A DNA stretch of 39,316 nt from Pirellulales bacterium (GCA_020851115.1 JADZDJ010000182.1:1-39316), one strand, 5' to 3'; shown: positions 19,931 through 28,256, numbered from the stretch's first letter. The notes: a model not told the origin generated them from the sequence alone. Program-made: numbers and translations.

Positions 19931-21262
19931 TCAATCTTGCAGCATAGTGCGTTGGCGGAACGCGCTGGCGGGCAGTCGCACTCCGGCTTGTTCCAAGTGA
20001 TCCATAAACGTGGGGCGAATTCCAGTGGCTTCAAATCGGCCCACTGCGCGGCCGGTTTCGTCGATGCCGTCTTGGCAGTAGTGGTAGATGTCCTGCATCA
20101 CCACCGTGTCCTGCTCCATGCCGACGATTTCGGTGATATGCGTAATTTTGCGCACGCCGCCTTGCAGTCGATTGGCCTGAATAATGAGATCGACCGAGCT
20201 GGCGATTTGCTGGCGCATCGCTTTCAAGGGCAGTTCGAAGCCGGCCATTGTAATCATGGTCTCGATGCGCGCGATGGCGTCGCGCGGCGCGTTGGCGTGC
20301 AGCGTGGTCATCGAGCCTTCGTGGCCCGTGTTCATGGCTTGCAGCATGTCGAGCGTTTCTGCGCCGCGGCACTCGCCGATAATGACTCGTTCGGGCCGCA
20401 TGCGCAGGGCGTTTTTCACCAGGTCGGTGGCCGTGATCGCGCCTTTGCCTTCGATGTTCGGTGGCCGCGTTTCAAGCCGTACGACGTGCTCCTGTTGAAG
20501 CTGCAATTCCGCCGCGTCTTCGATGGTCACGATGCGCTCGTGATTGGGGATGAAGCTCGACAGCGTGTTGAGCAGCGTCGTTTTTCCAGAGCCGGTACCT
20601 CCGGAAATGATGATGTTCAAGCGGGCTTTAATTGAGCCTTCGAGCAGCATCACCATTTCCGGGGTGAACGCTTTGTAGTTGAGCAGGTCTTCCAGCTTCA
20701 GCGGGTTGGCGCCGAAGCGGCGAATGGAAACCGCCGGGCCGTCGAGCGCGAGCGGCGGGATGATGGCATTCACGCGGCTGCCATCCGGCAGGCGGGCGTC
20801 GACCATCGGGCAGACTTCGTCGACTCGGCGACCAACTTTCGAGACGATGCGATCGATGATTTGCAGTAGGTGCGAATTGTCGCGGAATTGCACCGTGGTT
20901 CGCTCAAGCTTGCCGCGGCGCTCGACGTAAATGCTTTTCGGGCCGTTGATCAAAATATCGCTGATCGTCGCATCTTTCAGCAGCAATTCCAGCGGGCCCA
21001 GGCCGAAGGTTTCGTCCAACACCTCCTCGACAAGCCGATCGCGCTCGGTGCGATTGAGCAAATGGTCTTCGGTGTCGCAGAGATGCTCTACGACGAGCCG
21101 GATTTCGCGGCGCAGCACATCTCCTTCTAATTCGCTGACTTTCGACAGATCGAGCTTGTCCACGAGCTTGGTGTGAATACGCCGTTTGAGCGATTCAAAT
21201 TCGCCGGTGGAAGTTTTATCGCCGGAGCGAGCGGGCAGCGGAGGCGGCTTGAGCGTGGCCAT
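19931..21262 (-). CDS. tadA: Tad pilus assembly ATPase TadA/CpaF
   Basis: Cytoplasmic hexameric secretion ATPase that powers Flp pilus extension and retraction. 443 residues from ATG 21262 (a TTG two codons upstream is also possible). Motifs: N-terminal CpaF domain, [15 protein letters not shown], Walker [16 protein letters not shown], Asp-box region [11 protein letters not shown], Walker B with [16 protein letters not shown] and the His-box [13 protein letters not shown]. All catalytic motifs are intact. Confidence 0.97.
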   Translation of the reverse strand: MATLKPPPLPARSGDKTSTGEFESLKRRIHTKLVDKLDLSKVSELEGDVLRREIRLVVEHLCDTEDHLLNRTERDRLVEEVLDETFGLGPLELLLKDATISDILINGPKSIYVERRGKLERTTVQFRDNSHLLQIIDRIVSKVGRRVDEVCPMVDARLPDGSRVNAIIPPLALDGPAVSIRRFGANPLKLEDLLNYKAFTPEMVMLLEGSIKARLNIIISGGTGSGKTTLLNTLSSFIPNHERIVTIEDAAELQLQQEHVVRLETRPPNIEGKGAITATDLVKNALRMRPERVIIGECRGAETLDMLQAMNTGHEGSMTTLHANAPRDAIARIETMITMAGFELPLKAMRQQIASSVDLIIQANRLQGGVRKITHITEIVGMEQDTVVMQDIYHYCQDGIDETGRAVGRFEATGIRPTFMDHLEQAGVRLPASAFRQRTMLQD

Positions 21263-21310
21263 GGGCAACGTGGCGGAGTGGCTAGTGAATTGGCGGCTAG
21301 TAACTAAATC

Positions 21311-21332
21311 GACTGGTCGCGTGCGACCAGTC
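21311..21332 (-). repeat. perfect 10-bp palindrome in the cpaE-tadA gap
   Basis: gactggtcgc and gcgaccagtc are separated by two bases, giving a 10-bp perfect stem. It sits in the largest spacer of the tad cluster (297 bp), about 50 nt before tadA. There is no T-tract, so it is not a classical terminator. Confidence 0.6.
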
Positions 21333-21559
21333 TTATCCTAGGCAACCATAGCTTACCGTTGGCCACATGCATGTTGCGAAAAGGCAACGCGAGAGCCTTC
21401 CAGCGGGATTCCGGCGGAACGGAATTGGAATTGATAAATCAGATCAAGCCGCAGAGCGGTTGGAAATCCGTGAGCAGCAGTAAAGTTCGATCCAATCGGT
21501 TCACGATTGCGTGGCGTCCTGCTGCGTTACGCCTGAGGCGCAAGCCCCTCTACTCGGGC

Positions 21560-22777
21560 TCATTTCTTTCCGCTGAACATCGTCCGCCACCGCGACTTGG
21601 AGAGTCTTGCGCTCAGCGAGCTTTCGTCGGCCGATTTTTCCGCGCCGCCGACCGTAAAGAAGTCGGCCATTTCGACAATCGACTGCGTGATCGCCGCCTT
21701 GGGCGCTTGCTCGATCAGCGGCACGCCGTTGTTGCGGACTTCCGACATCGTGCGATAGTCGTTGGGCAACTGCCGAAAGATTTCGCAGCCGATCGTCTCT
21801 TGCGCCCGTTTGAGGCTGATTTGCGAGCCATCCAGTCCGACTCGATTGACGACGACTTTGACTTTGTCCTTCATGCCAGCGATTTCGCCGAACGACACCA
21901 TCAACCGCACTACGTTGCGCAAACACGGCAGGTCGAGTTGCGTCACCATCAGCACATGCATCGCCAATTCGAGGGCGGCCATATCGATGGCGCTGTATGC
22001 CTTCGACAAGTCGAGAATCAAGTGCGTGAAGGTGGCCTTCAACAAACCGATCACCCGCTGCATATCGTCGGCGTTTACCAGCGCGGCGTCTTCGAGCTGC
22101 ACGGGACGCGGTAGCAGAAACAAACCCGACGAGTGTTTGGTCAACGATCGTTTGAGCAACGTGAAATCGAGGCGCGTTACGTTTTGCGCGACATCGATCA
22201 AGGTGTAGTCGGGAATCGTGTCCAGAAACACGTCGGCGTCGCCGAGGCTCAGATCGAGATCGACCAGGCAGACCGAATTTTGTTCGTTGGACGCCAGCGC
22301 GCAACCCAGGTTTACCGCGAGGCTCGTTGCGCCAACGCCGCCGGTGGCGCCGCAAACCGCGATAACTTGGCAGCCGCGCGATTTTCCGTCTCCTTTGCCG
22401 AATTGCCGTTCGCTGAGACGTTCTAGTGCGCCGACGAGATCTTCGATGCGAACAGGCTTTGGCAGGAATTCCTTGGCGCCGGCACGCATCGCGCGCAGAA
22501 TCAGAGTGCCATCGGTCGAACCACTAATCACCAAAATGCTGCACTGCGGTGCGGTGGCGGCAAGCTGTTCGACGAGTTGCAGGGCTTTGTCGGAGTCGGC
22601 GTCCAGCGCCACAATGCCAATATCGGGGTGGGTTTGAGCGACGACGTCCGAGAAGAATTCGTAGCGCGAACATTCCGCTTCGAGCCAGACCATGTCCAGG
22701 CCGAGCAGCATCGTTTTCAGCGATTCGCGAGCGCCATCGCTGGGATCAACAATGGCCAGTCGGAGCACGTTGGTCAT
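21560..22777 (-). CDS. cpaE: CpaE/TadZ-type pilus localisation ATPase with receiver domain
   Basis: 405 residues: an N-terminal response-regulator receiver fold (about 5-125; Asp59 at the phospho-acceptor position in VALD, conserved Lys107 in LPKPV) followed by a MinD/ParA-like ATPase domain. The P-loop region 143-152 is GATGGVGATS: the signature and catalytic lysines of the deviant Walker A are replaced, as is common in the TadZ/CpaE group, while VCLVDLDLSLGD keeps the Walker A-prime and B character. In characterised systems the protein places the Tad machine at the pole or a membrane site. It lies between the secretin gene and tadA. Confidence 0.93.
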   Translation of the reverse strand: MTNVLRLAIVDPSDGARESLKTMLLGLDMVWLEAECSRYEFFSDVVAQTHPDIGIVALDADSDKALQLVEQLAATAPQCSILVISGSTDGTLILRAMRAGAKEFLPKPVRIEDLVGALERLSERQFGKGDGKSRGCQVIAVCGATGGVGATSLAVNLGCALASNEQNSVCLVDLDLSLGDADVFLDTIPDYTLIDVAQNVTRLDFTLLKRSLTKHSSGLFLLPRPVQLEDAALVNADDMQRVIGLLKATFTHLILDLSKAYSAIDMAALELAMHVLMVTQLDLPCLRNVVRLMVSFGEIAGMKDKVKVVVNRVGLDGSQISLKRAQETIGCEIFRQLPNDYRTMSEVRNNGVPLIEQAPKAAITQSIVEMADFFTVGGAEKSADESSLSARLSKSRWRTMFSGKK

Positions 22778-22789
22778 GGGGGTGCAAAG

Positions 22790-22866
22790 TTCAGGGTGGT
22801 GGGATCAGGGTTCAGCGTGCAAGGCGGGCGCTGTGTCCAATTTCTGAACTCCAAACCCTGAACCCC
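22790..22866. repeat. ttcaggg-type inverted repeat between cpaC and cpaE
   Basis: Imperfect inverted arms built from ttcaggg/ccctgaa (22790-22815 and 22844-22866) fill almost the entire 101-bp gap. It is non-coding and could fold into a long hairpin in the tad transcript. Confidence 0.5.
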
Positions 22867-22878
22867 AATGATGCCCCT

Positions 22879-24747
22879 CTAGTTCTTTACGTCATAACCC
22901 ACCGGCCCGATGAAGCCAGGAGCCGCCGATACTGGTTTCATCTCCCCAGCGGCGGCCGGATTTTGTGGAAGAGTCGGATGGTAGCGATCATTCGCGTTGG
23001 TAGTCGTAGGTGAATTGTTGCCGGTCGTCGGACTGGGTCGCATCGATGTCGCTGGAGTCTTCTTGGGGGGGCGAATCGACATCGGCCCTCGGCTGGCGTT
23101 CGGCGCTGAGGGGCCTTGCGTGCCTGGCGGAATCACTTCGTAGCCCGGCGATGGAGGTGCCTGGACCGCCGGTGAACCGTCGGAGTAGCACGCGGCAGGA
23201 TCCACGGCCGGAGTGGGGCAGCATCCCTTCGGGCCACACGGCCCTTTGGACGGCACTTCGATGTACCCCTTCCAGACCATTTCGCAATCGTTCGGCACGT
23301 CGGTGTGCATGCCTGGCAAGCACTTGGGCACTTCACAAGGATCAAGCCCCGCAGCAAGTTCGGGCGTGACGAGAATTACCAACTCGATCTCTTCTTCCCG
23401 CTGTCGAACGGTTCGGAACGGAGCACCGACATACGGCAGTTCGCTGAGCCACGGGATGCCGCGCACACGACCTTCAATTCGAGTTTGCACCAGGCCCGCG
23501 AGTGCGAGCGTCTGCCCAGGTTTCATTTCGACGCCAGTATCCACCTGGCGAACTCGCAAGCCCGGCACCGTGGTGCCATTGATTGTAAGCGCGCGCGTTT
23601 CATCGATTTCACTGACGCGCGGGCGCACTTCCAAGCGAATATTCCCATTGCCCATCACGATCGGCACAAAATCGAGTTGCGTGCCGAATTCCTTGTATTG
23701 AATCGAGACCGTACCTAAGCTCTGTGGTACGAGAATCGGAAACTCGCCGCCGACGATGAATGAGGCGGCGCGCCCGCTGACGGTGGTCACCGTCGGATCC
23801 GACAGGATTTTCAAAATTTCTTCCTGTCGCAGCGCTTCCAGGAACCCAAAAAAGGAGTTGTTGCCATCAACAACGCCGAATCGCACCGTATCGCCAGCGC
23901 CCGCTGGCACGGCTCCGCTTCGCACGCTTGCCGCGCTAATCAAGCCGCTGATGCTGGAGACGACAAAACTGCCGTTGTCGGCGATATTGGCAAAGTCGAA
24001 GCCGACTTCTCGCAATTTATTTCGATCGACTTCGGCCACTTTGCAGTGCAATAGCACTTGCTGCACGCTGGCGACTTCGACGGTCGATTGAACATCTGGA
24101 TAATAGTTCTTGGCAATGTTGATAATGGTGGTGACCTGATCGTCGCGATCGATGTACCCCGTCAAAAGAACGCCGGTTCCGATCGGATGTACCTGGATGT
24201 TCGCATTGGGAAAGAGCGAGCGGATCGTTTCGGAAAGCTCGCGCGCGTCGGCCGACACGATGCAATCGATCGTAAAGAGCTGGCCTTTGTCGTTCCACAG
24301 ATTGATCTGTGTGACTCCAGGTTTCTTGGCGAACACCTGAATTTCGCGCGGCGACAATGGGGTAAGTTCTAAAATTTCCTTGTTGTTCACCTGGGCGCGC
24401 GGAATGTTTTGATCGAGCGTCAGCACTCGGCTCGAATTGGCGATGATGTCCATCCGCTCGTTGGCCGCGCGAACGTGATGAATCGCGGATTCAGCCAGTT
24501 GGGGATCGATCGCCGGCCCGGCGGACTGAACTGCGCTCGGCGCACTCATCGACCCTGGCGTTTGGATCGGACCGGGCGCCTGCATGGGGCCTGGAGTTTG
24601 AAATTCATTGAGGCTCTGATCGGTGCTAGGCGATTGCGGCGGCAGACTGATTTCTTGTCCGCGAGCGATGCCTGACAGACCAATGGCGAAAATTAGTGGA
24701 GCGCAAAAGCGCAAATAGGGCAGCCGCCCGATACGGTGCGAGAACAT
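22879..24747 (-). CDS. cpaC: Tad outer-membrane secretin CpaC/RcpA
   Basis: Forms the outer-membrane channel for the Flp pilus. 622 residues from ATG 24747, preceded by a G-rich ribosome-binding site. Order: signal peptide (to about residue 30, ARGQ), a proline-rich repeated stretch (TPGPMQAPGPIQTPG), pilus-secretin N-domain (about 98-165), BON-like domain (about 168-235) and the secretin domain (about 310-463, with RVRGIPWLSELPYVGAPF, the family signature). After residue 470 there is a roughly 150-residue Cys/Pro-rich extension with seven cysteines (GPCGPKGCCPTP) not found in Caulobacter CpaC. Longer upstream frame rejected because it would bury the signal peptide. Confidence 0.95.
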   Translation of the reverse strand: MFSHRIGRLPYLRFCAPLIFAIGLSGIARGQEISLPPQSPSTDQSLNEFQTPGPMQAPGPIQTPGSMSAPSAVQSAGPAIDPQLAESAIHHVRAANERMDIIANSSRVLTLDQNIPRAQVNNKEILELTPLSPREIQVFAKKPGVTQINLWNDKGQLFTIDCIVSADARELSETIRSLFPNANIQVHPIGTGVLLTGYIDRDDQVTTIINIAKNYYPDVQSTVEVASVQQVLLHCKVAEVDRNKLREVGFDFANIADNGSFVVSSISGLISAASVRSGAVPAGAGDTVRFGVVDGNNSFFGFLEALRQEEILKILSDPTVTTVSGRAASFIVGGEFPILVPQSLGTVSIQYKEFGTQLDFVPIVMGNGNIRLEVRPRVSEIDETRALTINGTTVPGLRVRQVDTGVEMKPGQTLALAGLVQTRIEGRVRGIPWLSELPYVGAPFRTVRQREEEIELVILVTPELAAGLDPCEVPKCLPGMHTDVPNDCEMVWKGYIEVPSKGPCGPKGCCPTPAVDPAACYSDGSPAVQAPPSPGYEVIPPGTQGPSAPNASRGPMSIRPPKKTPATSMRPSPTTGNNSPTTTNANDRYHPTLPQNPAAAGEMKPVSAAPGFIGPVGYDVKN

Positions 24748-24895
24748 CCTTGTCCCCCTGTAGATCGATCCGATCCGAACGAAAAGTATTGGTTTGAAGC
24801 TTACAAAACGATGAGATTTGCGTGACACCAACCCGCTGCGCGAGCAAGCTTCCATCGCTGCTTGCCATCTCGTGCGCGCTAGGGCTGGCGAATGC

Positions 24896-25945
24896 TCAAT
24901 TGGTTACGCCGGTTGCGCCAGTCGTTGGATCATCCGGCGTCGGCGCGCCGACCGTAGGATCGGCAGCCCCTTGAAAGCTGCCGCCGCCGGTCGTCTCAGT
25001 CTGCCAACGGCCGTCCTTTCCCTTTTTCGTAAATTCGACGCGACTGACTTCTTCGCCTTTCAACAATTCCATCCAAAAATGCTGTTCTTCCTCCGGCGAC
25101 GGTTCCGCGGCCGCGATCTTTGGCTCAGCAGCCGGCGGCTGTTTGTTGGCTTTGAGAAAATTGAGGATTCCTCCCCCTGCGCCTGAATTGGTTTGTTTGT
25201 TTTCTCCCCATTCCTTGGCTCTGTCGCCATTGCCGTCGCCGCCAAACAGATCTTTGGCATCTTTGCCGCCAGTCTGCGCGATCTTGTCATCATCGGGATG
25301 GCGCAAAACCAAGCGGATTCGTCCCATTTCGGCGGCGAGCGTCACCAATTCGACTTGATCTGGAGTCACCAGTAGCGACACCGTCCGCGCGGCGATGGCT
25401 TCGGCGTCTTTCGATTCGTCCGTTCTCCAGTGTTCGTTAACGGCAAACACGCGGACGTCTTGCAGTACGGTCTTGGCCAGCGGCTGGTCAATTCCCGCCT
25501 GCACGTTGCGAGTGACATACACGATGACGTCTACGCGATCGCCTGGCTGCAACAGGTGGCCGGTCGAACTCACTGCGTCGGCCGGAACCGCTACCACGCG
25601 ATAGCCCGGCGGAATTTCATTCATTCGTGTGTCGTTGGCAAACTTTCCCTTGCGAATCGGCTCGCCTTGCAAAATTGTGCTGCCAGCATGTTGATTTTCC
25701 AGTTCTTTCAGTTCCCGCACTGCGTCGGCCGGAACCCTGTCCTTCGGCCAATCTTCGAGGACGAGGTTTTGCGGATTGAGCGGCTCGTTGACGCGAATGT
25801 CCTTTTTAGCGACATAGATTTTCTCCATCTCCGCCGGTGGCGTTTGAGCCTGATTGCGGTGCTCCATCACCTGGCTAATACCGATCGAAGCGACTAGGCC
25901 GCAACCTAGCGCCAACAGCAGCAATAGCAGGGACTTAGGACGCAT
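24896..25945 (-). CDS. cpaB: Tad pilus periplasmic protein CpaB/RcpC
   Basis: 349 residues; an N-terminal membrane anchor (LLLLLLALGCGLVASIGISQV) is followed by a SAF-type domain (about 43-105: VYVAKKDIRVNEPL-like IYVAKKDIRVNEP, then GEPIRKGKF) and the RcpC domain with GYRVVAVPADAVSSTGHLLQPGDRVDVIVYV. Works with the secretin in the outer-membrane subcomplex. The last ~110 residues are low-complexity (Gly/Ala/Pro/Glu) and end in a Thr/Gly-rich tail. No strong Shine-Dalgarno precedes ATG 25945. Confidence 0.94.
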   Translation of the reverse strand: MRPKSLLLLLLALGCGLVASIGISQVMEHRNQAQTPPAEMEKIYVAKKDIRVNEPLNPQNLVLEDWPKDRVPADAVRELKELENQHAGSTILQGEPIRKGKFANDTRMNEIPPGYRVVAVPADAVSSTGHLLQPGDRVDVIVYVTRNVQAGIDQPLAKTVLQDVRVFAVNEHWRTDESKDAEAIAARTVSLLVTPDQVELVTLAAEMGRIRLVLRHPDDDKIAQTGGKDAKDLFGGDGNGDRAKEWGENKQTNSGAGGGILNFLKANKQPPAAEPKIAAAEPSPEEEQHFWMELLKGEEVSRVEFTKKGKDGRWQTETTGGGSFQGAADPTVGAPTPDDPTTGATGVTN

Positions 25946-26035
25946 AGTGTGTTAGGAGTGTCTGGTGTGTCTGGTATCTTTTGACTGGTGGACGGTTTTG
26001 AAACTGAGAACCACACGTCAGCCTATCTGGCCGAT

Positions 26036-26623
26036 TTATTGAACCGCTTCTCTCCGCATCACGCTTGTTGCTGACATCGTCTTGCCCCCGAGGAACAACG
26101 GCGACGGCAGCCAACTGACTTGATTAAAAGGCACCGAGACCGTAACCGTCACCGGCGCGCCATAACCGGCATTGCTGGGCGGGCTAGGACTCACGGTCGT
26201 CGTCGCCCCCGAAATCTTGGCGCTCGTTAAATAGTCACCGACTTTGGTTTGCACATCACTCGCGGTCGCCCCGTCGAGCACGGCCACGCGTGCGCCCTCG
26301 CGGGACGCATTCGTGATTACTTGTTGAACCATCACCATCCGGCCGTATTCGATCATGCCGAACACCAGCAGAAAGAAGACCGGCGCAACGACCGCGAACT
26401 CGACGACAGCGGCCCCCCGTCGGTTTCTTCGGCACGATCGGCAGAAATTCTCCACCTTGAGATTTACTCGACTCGGATTTAACTGGCCGGCCGGTTGGGT
26501 GTTGGCTGGAAATCTCGCTCCAGAATTGGTCGCCGCAGGCGATTGTCGGCGAAGGGATTCGTCTCCTGCCGATTTTCTTGAGGAATGCCTTAAGTTACGT
26601 GCTATCAAAGAATTGCGATTCAT
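26036..26623 (-). CDS. tadE: TadE-like pseudopilin
   Basis: Minor pilin-like protein of the Tad system. The start at 26623 is supported by an ATGA overlap with the tadV stop (26622-26620) and a GGCGGGGA ribosome-binding site. 195 residues: an unusually long basic N-terminal region (about 70 residues), then the TadE motif RRGAAVVEFAVVAPVFFLLV with Glu at the +5-type position and YGRMVMVQQVITNASREGAR. Only this one TadE/TadF/TadG-type protein is in the window. The long pre-helix segment is atypical, so a shorter product from an internal start is possible. Confidence 0.9.
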   Translation of the reverse strand: MNRNSLIARNLRHSSRKSAGDESLRRQSPAATNSGARFPANTQPAGQLNPSRVNLKVENFCRSCRRNRRGAAVVEFAVVAPVFFLLVFGMIEYGRMVMVQQVITNASREGARVAVLDGATASDVQTKVGDYLTSAKISGATTTVSPSPPSNAGYGAPVTVTVSVPFNQVSWLPSPLFLGGKTMSATSVMRREAVQ

Positions 26624-27204
26624 ATCAACATCCCCGCCCAAATAAAGTAAGCGATCGAGCCAATGGCAATGGGAATTCCATACGGCAAGAGCAGCATGGA
26701 GCTTTTTCGCTTGGCAGCAATCGTTGCTAGCTCAGTCGGATTGCCAATCGTAACCATCTCATTGACGATCGTAAGGAACTGGTCCTTGTGTTTTCTCCAA
26801 CTCCGCCGAAACAGCACCATCGTCAGTGCTAGCACTCCGCCAACCAGTGCTGAAACGAAAAACGCGTAGAACGTCGTTACCACGCCCTCCATCAAGTAGG
26901 CGGCAGCGAGCCACGATCCCACTCCTGCTAATAGCTTCACATCGCCTGCACCCATTCCGCCAATGGCGTAGGCCGGCAGCAACAAGGCGAGTCCCACGGC
27001 GGTTCCCAGCAGGCTCAATCCCAAGCCTTCCCATCCATGGGCATACGCACCAAGCGCCCAACCGCTGAGGATCATGGGGAACGTCAGCCAGTTGGGAACT
27101 TTTAGCTTGTATCCATCGATCACCGCGGCCACGACCAGGGTAATGGCCACCAGCCACACGGGGGCATGCTGTTGGAAGGCGGTCAAAATACGTTCGACGA
27201 ACAT
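26620..27204 (-). CDS. tadV: Flp prepilin peptidase TadV/CpaA
   Basis: Inner-membrane aspartyl protease that removes the leader of Flp and TadE-like pilins. 194 residues, about six membrane helices, and no N-methylase domain, as usual for the CpaA type. Both catalytic aspartates are present: Asp30 in VIDGYKLKVPNW and Asp88 in GMGAGDVK. AGGAG lies 5 nt before the ATG. Its stop overlaps the tadE start by four bases (ATGA), indicating translational coupling. Confidence 0.95.
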   Translation of the reverse strand: MFVERILTAFQQHAPVWLVAITLVVAAVIDGYKLKVPNWLTFPMILSGWALGAYAHGWEGLGLSLLGTAVGLALLLPAYAIGGMGAGDVKLLAGVGSWLAAAYLMEGVVTTFYAFFVSALVGGVLALTMVLFRRSWRKHKDQFLTIVNEMVTIGNPTELATIAAKRKSSMLLLPYGIPIAIGSIAYFIWAGMLI

Positions 27205-27225
27205 GATTGCTCCTAATTTTATTTT

Positions 27226-27296
27226 GCGGGGCAGGCATTCTTGCCGGCCTCTTGCGGATGCGTGATTCTGACAGGCAGGAAAGCCTGCCCCACTAG
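27226..27296. repeat. REP-like palindrome, copy A (gggcaggcattc family)
   Basis: Inverted arms at 27229-27245 and 27274-27290 pair over 17 positions with 2 mismatches around a 28-nt spacer. Both arms and the flanking cacta resemble the element at 35303-35366, so the two form a dispersed repeat family. The right end overlaps the stop codon of the 36-residue reading frame. Confidence 0.7.
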
Positions 27297-27403
27297 GCTT
27301 GGCCGGTCAGGAAAACGCTGACCACCAGAGCAAGGAATGTGAAAAAGTAGCTTACAAATTCAACAACGCCCGAGAGAACCTCGGGGGGAACCGTCAGGGG
27401 CAT
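27293..27403 (-). CDS. 36-residue hydrophobic peptide between flp1 and tadV
   Basis: ATG at 27403, TAG at 27295-27293. The product starts MPLTVPPEVLSG and continues with one membrane-spanning segment (VVEFVSYFFTFLALVVSVFL) ending TGQA. AGAGG lies 6 nt before the ATG. It is placed between flp1 and the prepilin peptidase gene, in the same direction, in a region otherwise without genes. It could be a small membrane partner of the pilus machine. Evidence is the start context, the clean hydrophobic profile and position; no homologue is known to me. Confidence 0.5.
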   Translation of the reverse strand: MPLTVPPEVLSGVVEFVSYFFTFLALVVSVFLTGQA

Positions 27404-27561
27404 GGCGAACCTCTATTGCAAGCATACGTTAGAAACTGGAACTAGGGGCTAGAGGTATGAGATTAGGACATTTTGGGTTTGTGCAAGCGCGATTGCGAAA
27501 ACGTACCAGGACATGGTTGAGTCGTTTGCAATGAGTTGTTCCTTTTAGCTCCTCGCCTCTA

Positions 27562-27598
27562 GAAAACAACCAAGCCCAGGGGGACACCCCCTGGGCTT
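27562..27598 (-). terminator. terminator of flp1
   Basis: Perfect 12-bp stem (27572-27583 / 27587-27598) with a 3-nt loop, followed on the minus strand by GGTTGTTTTCT. It starts 37 nt after the flp1 stop and would keep the abundant pilin message largely separate from the machine genes. Confidence 0.8.
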
Positions 27599-27635
27599 GC
27601 GGTCGAGACGGGGCAATGAAACCTCCCGCGGCGAA

Positions 27636-27818
27636 CTAGCTGCCGCCGCCTAGCGAGTTGGCCACGTTTTCGAACGTGGCTTTCGCGTTGGTGCCGATCG
27701 AGCCGATTGCCGCCAAGCAAACGATCACGATCAGTGCCAACATGACGGCATATTCCACGGCGGTGGGACCGTCTTCCGCAACCAGAAACCGACGCACTTT
27801 CGAGGCGAAGCACACCAT
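27636..27818 (-). CDS. flp1: Flp-family type IVc pilin 1
   Basis: Major pilin of the Tad pilus, processed by TadV. 60 residues from ATG 27818 with GGAGG 7-8 nt upstream. A basic leader (KVRRFLVAEDG) is followed by PTAVEYAVMLALIVIVC: cleavage after Gly17 leaves Glu at +5 and Tyr at +6, the Flp hallmark. It is identical to flp2 at 51 of 60 residues, all of the hydrophobic core being unchanged. It is the first gene of the tad cluster, with a c-di-GMP riboswitch in its leader and its own terminator. Frames extending upstream are read through the leader and rejected. Confidence 0.96.
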   Translation of the reverse strand: MVCFASKVRRFLVAEDGPTAVEYAVMLALIVIVCLAAIGSIGTNAKATFENVANSLGGGS

Positions 27819-27916
27819 CGTACACCTCCGATTTCGACGAGCACGGGCCGGCGACGGGCCGGCGAAGCGCTTGCCGAAGGGCAAAAAGGAAAAGTGGATT
27901 TGTCGGATGCAGCGCC

Positions 27917-27944
27917 GGCCCACGCGGTTTCACCCGTGCGCGGC
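27917..27944 (-). promoter_or_regulatory. GC-rich leader hairpin of flp1 (possible expression platform)
   Basis: ggcc...ggcc outer arms with an inner cacg/cgtg and ggt/acc stem, ending 98 nt before the flp1 start. A hairpin of different sequence sits at the matching place (95 nt) before flp2. A T-rich stretch follows about 20-30 nt later, not directly, so termination is uncertain. Confidence 0.4.
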
Positions 27945-28042
27945 CACCGCCTGCCTGCTATCCATCCCAAAACAAATCCTGATACCAGTTATGTGTGGTA
28001 CCTCGCCCCGAAATAGAAAGAACGTCTTCCGCTGACGCCGCA

Positions 28043-28134
28043 TTGGTATTGGCAGGCCTACATCGTAGGCCTTTTGCTCCGCGAAAGGAGTTCGTCTCGC
28101 GGAGCGAGACGTCTACATTCGCGGCGCGGCAACC
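28043..28134. mobile_element. palindromic insertion in the flp1 leader
   Basis: Contains two perfect hairpins: ggcctac-atc-gtaggcc (28057-28073) and gtctcgc-gga-gcgagac (28095-28111). Sequence on both sides aligns with the flp2 leader, where this block is absent; that explains why the aptamer-to-start distance is about 97 nt longer in copy 1. It looks like a REP/MITE-like insertion. Exact ends are uncertain by several bases. Confidence 0.6.
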
Positions 28135-28151
28135 TAGCGGGTCAAGCGTCG

Positions 28152-28256
28152 AACACCCCTTCGGCGGTCTGGCGACCGGCGAGCCGTTTTTCAAGCTCGA
28201 CGGCCCATGACTTTGCGTCCCAGCCTTGCGACTGGTTTGCCTTTATCGAGGATGCG
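28152..28256 (-). ncRNA. cyclic-di-GMP-I (GEMM-I) riboswitch, copy 1, upstream of flp1
   Basis: On the minus strand the RNA reads AAGGCAAACC, then a 6-bp stem closed by a GCAA tetraloop (CCAGUC-GCAA-GGCUGG), then GGACGCAAAG followed by UCAUGGGCC, a variable P3 stem, and GGUCGCCAGACCGCCGAA. These are the conserved blocks of the GEMM-I aptamer (GGGCAAACC, GNRA loop, GGGACGCAAAGCC, GCCGGGUUGCCGAA-like end). P1 can form between GCAUCCU and GGGGUGU. The position equivalent to G20 of the Vibrio Vc2 aptamer is G, favouring c-di-GMP over 3',3'-cGAMP. The flp1 start is about 330 nt downstream. Assignment is by consensus; the expression platform is not resolved. Confidence 0.9.

Noticed and set aside
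27958-28194. Minus-strand open frame in the flp1 leader
   Set aside because: It overlaps the riboswitch 3' part and the palindromic insertion, has low-complexity Arg/Ala/Ser content and no counterpart frame in copy 2.
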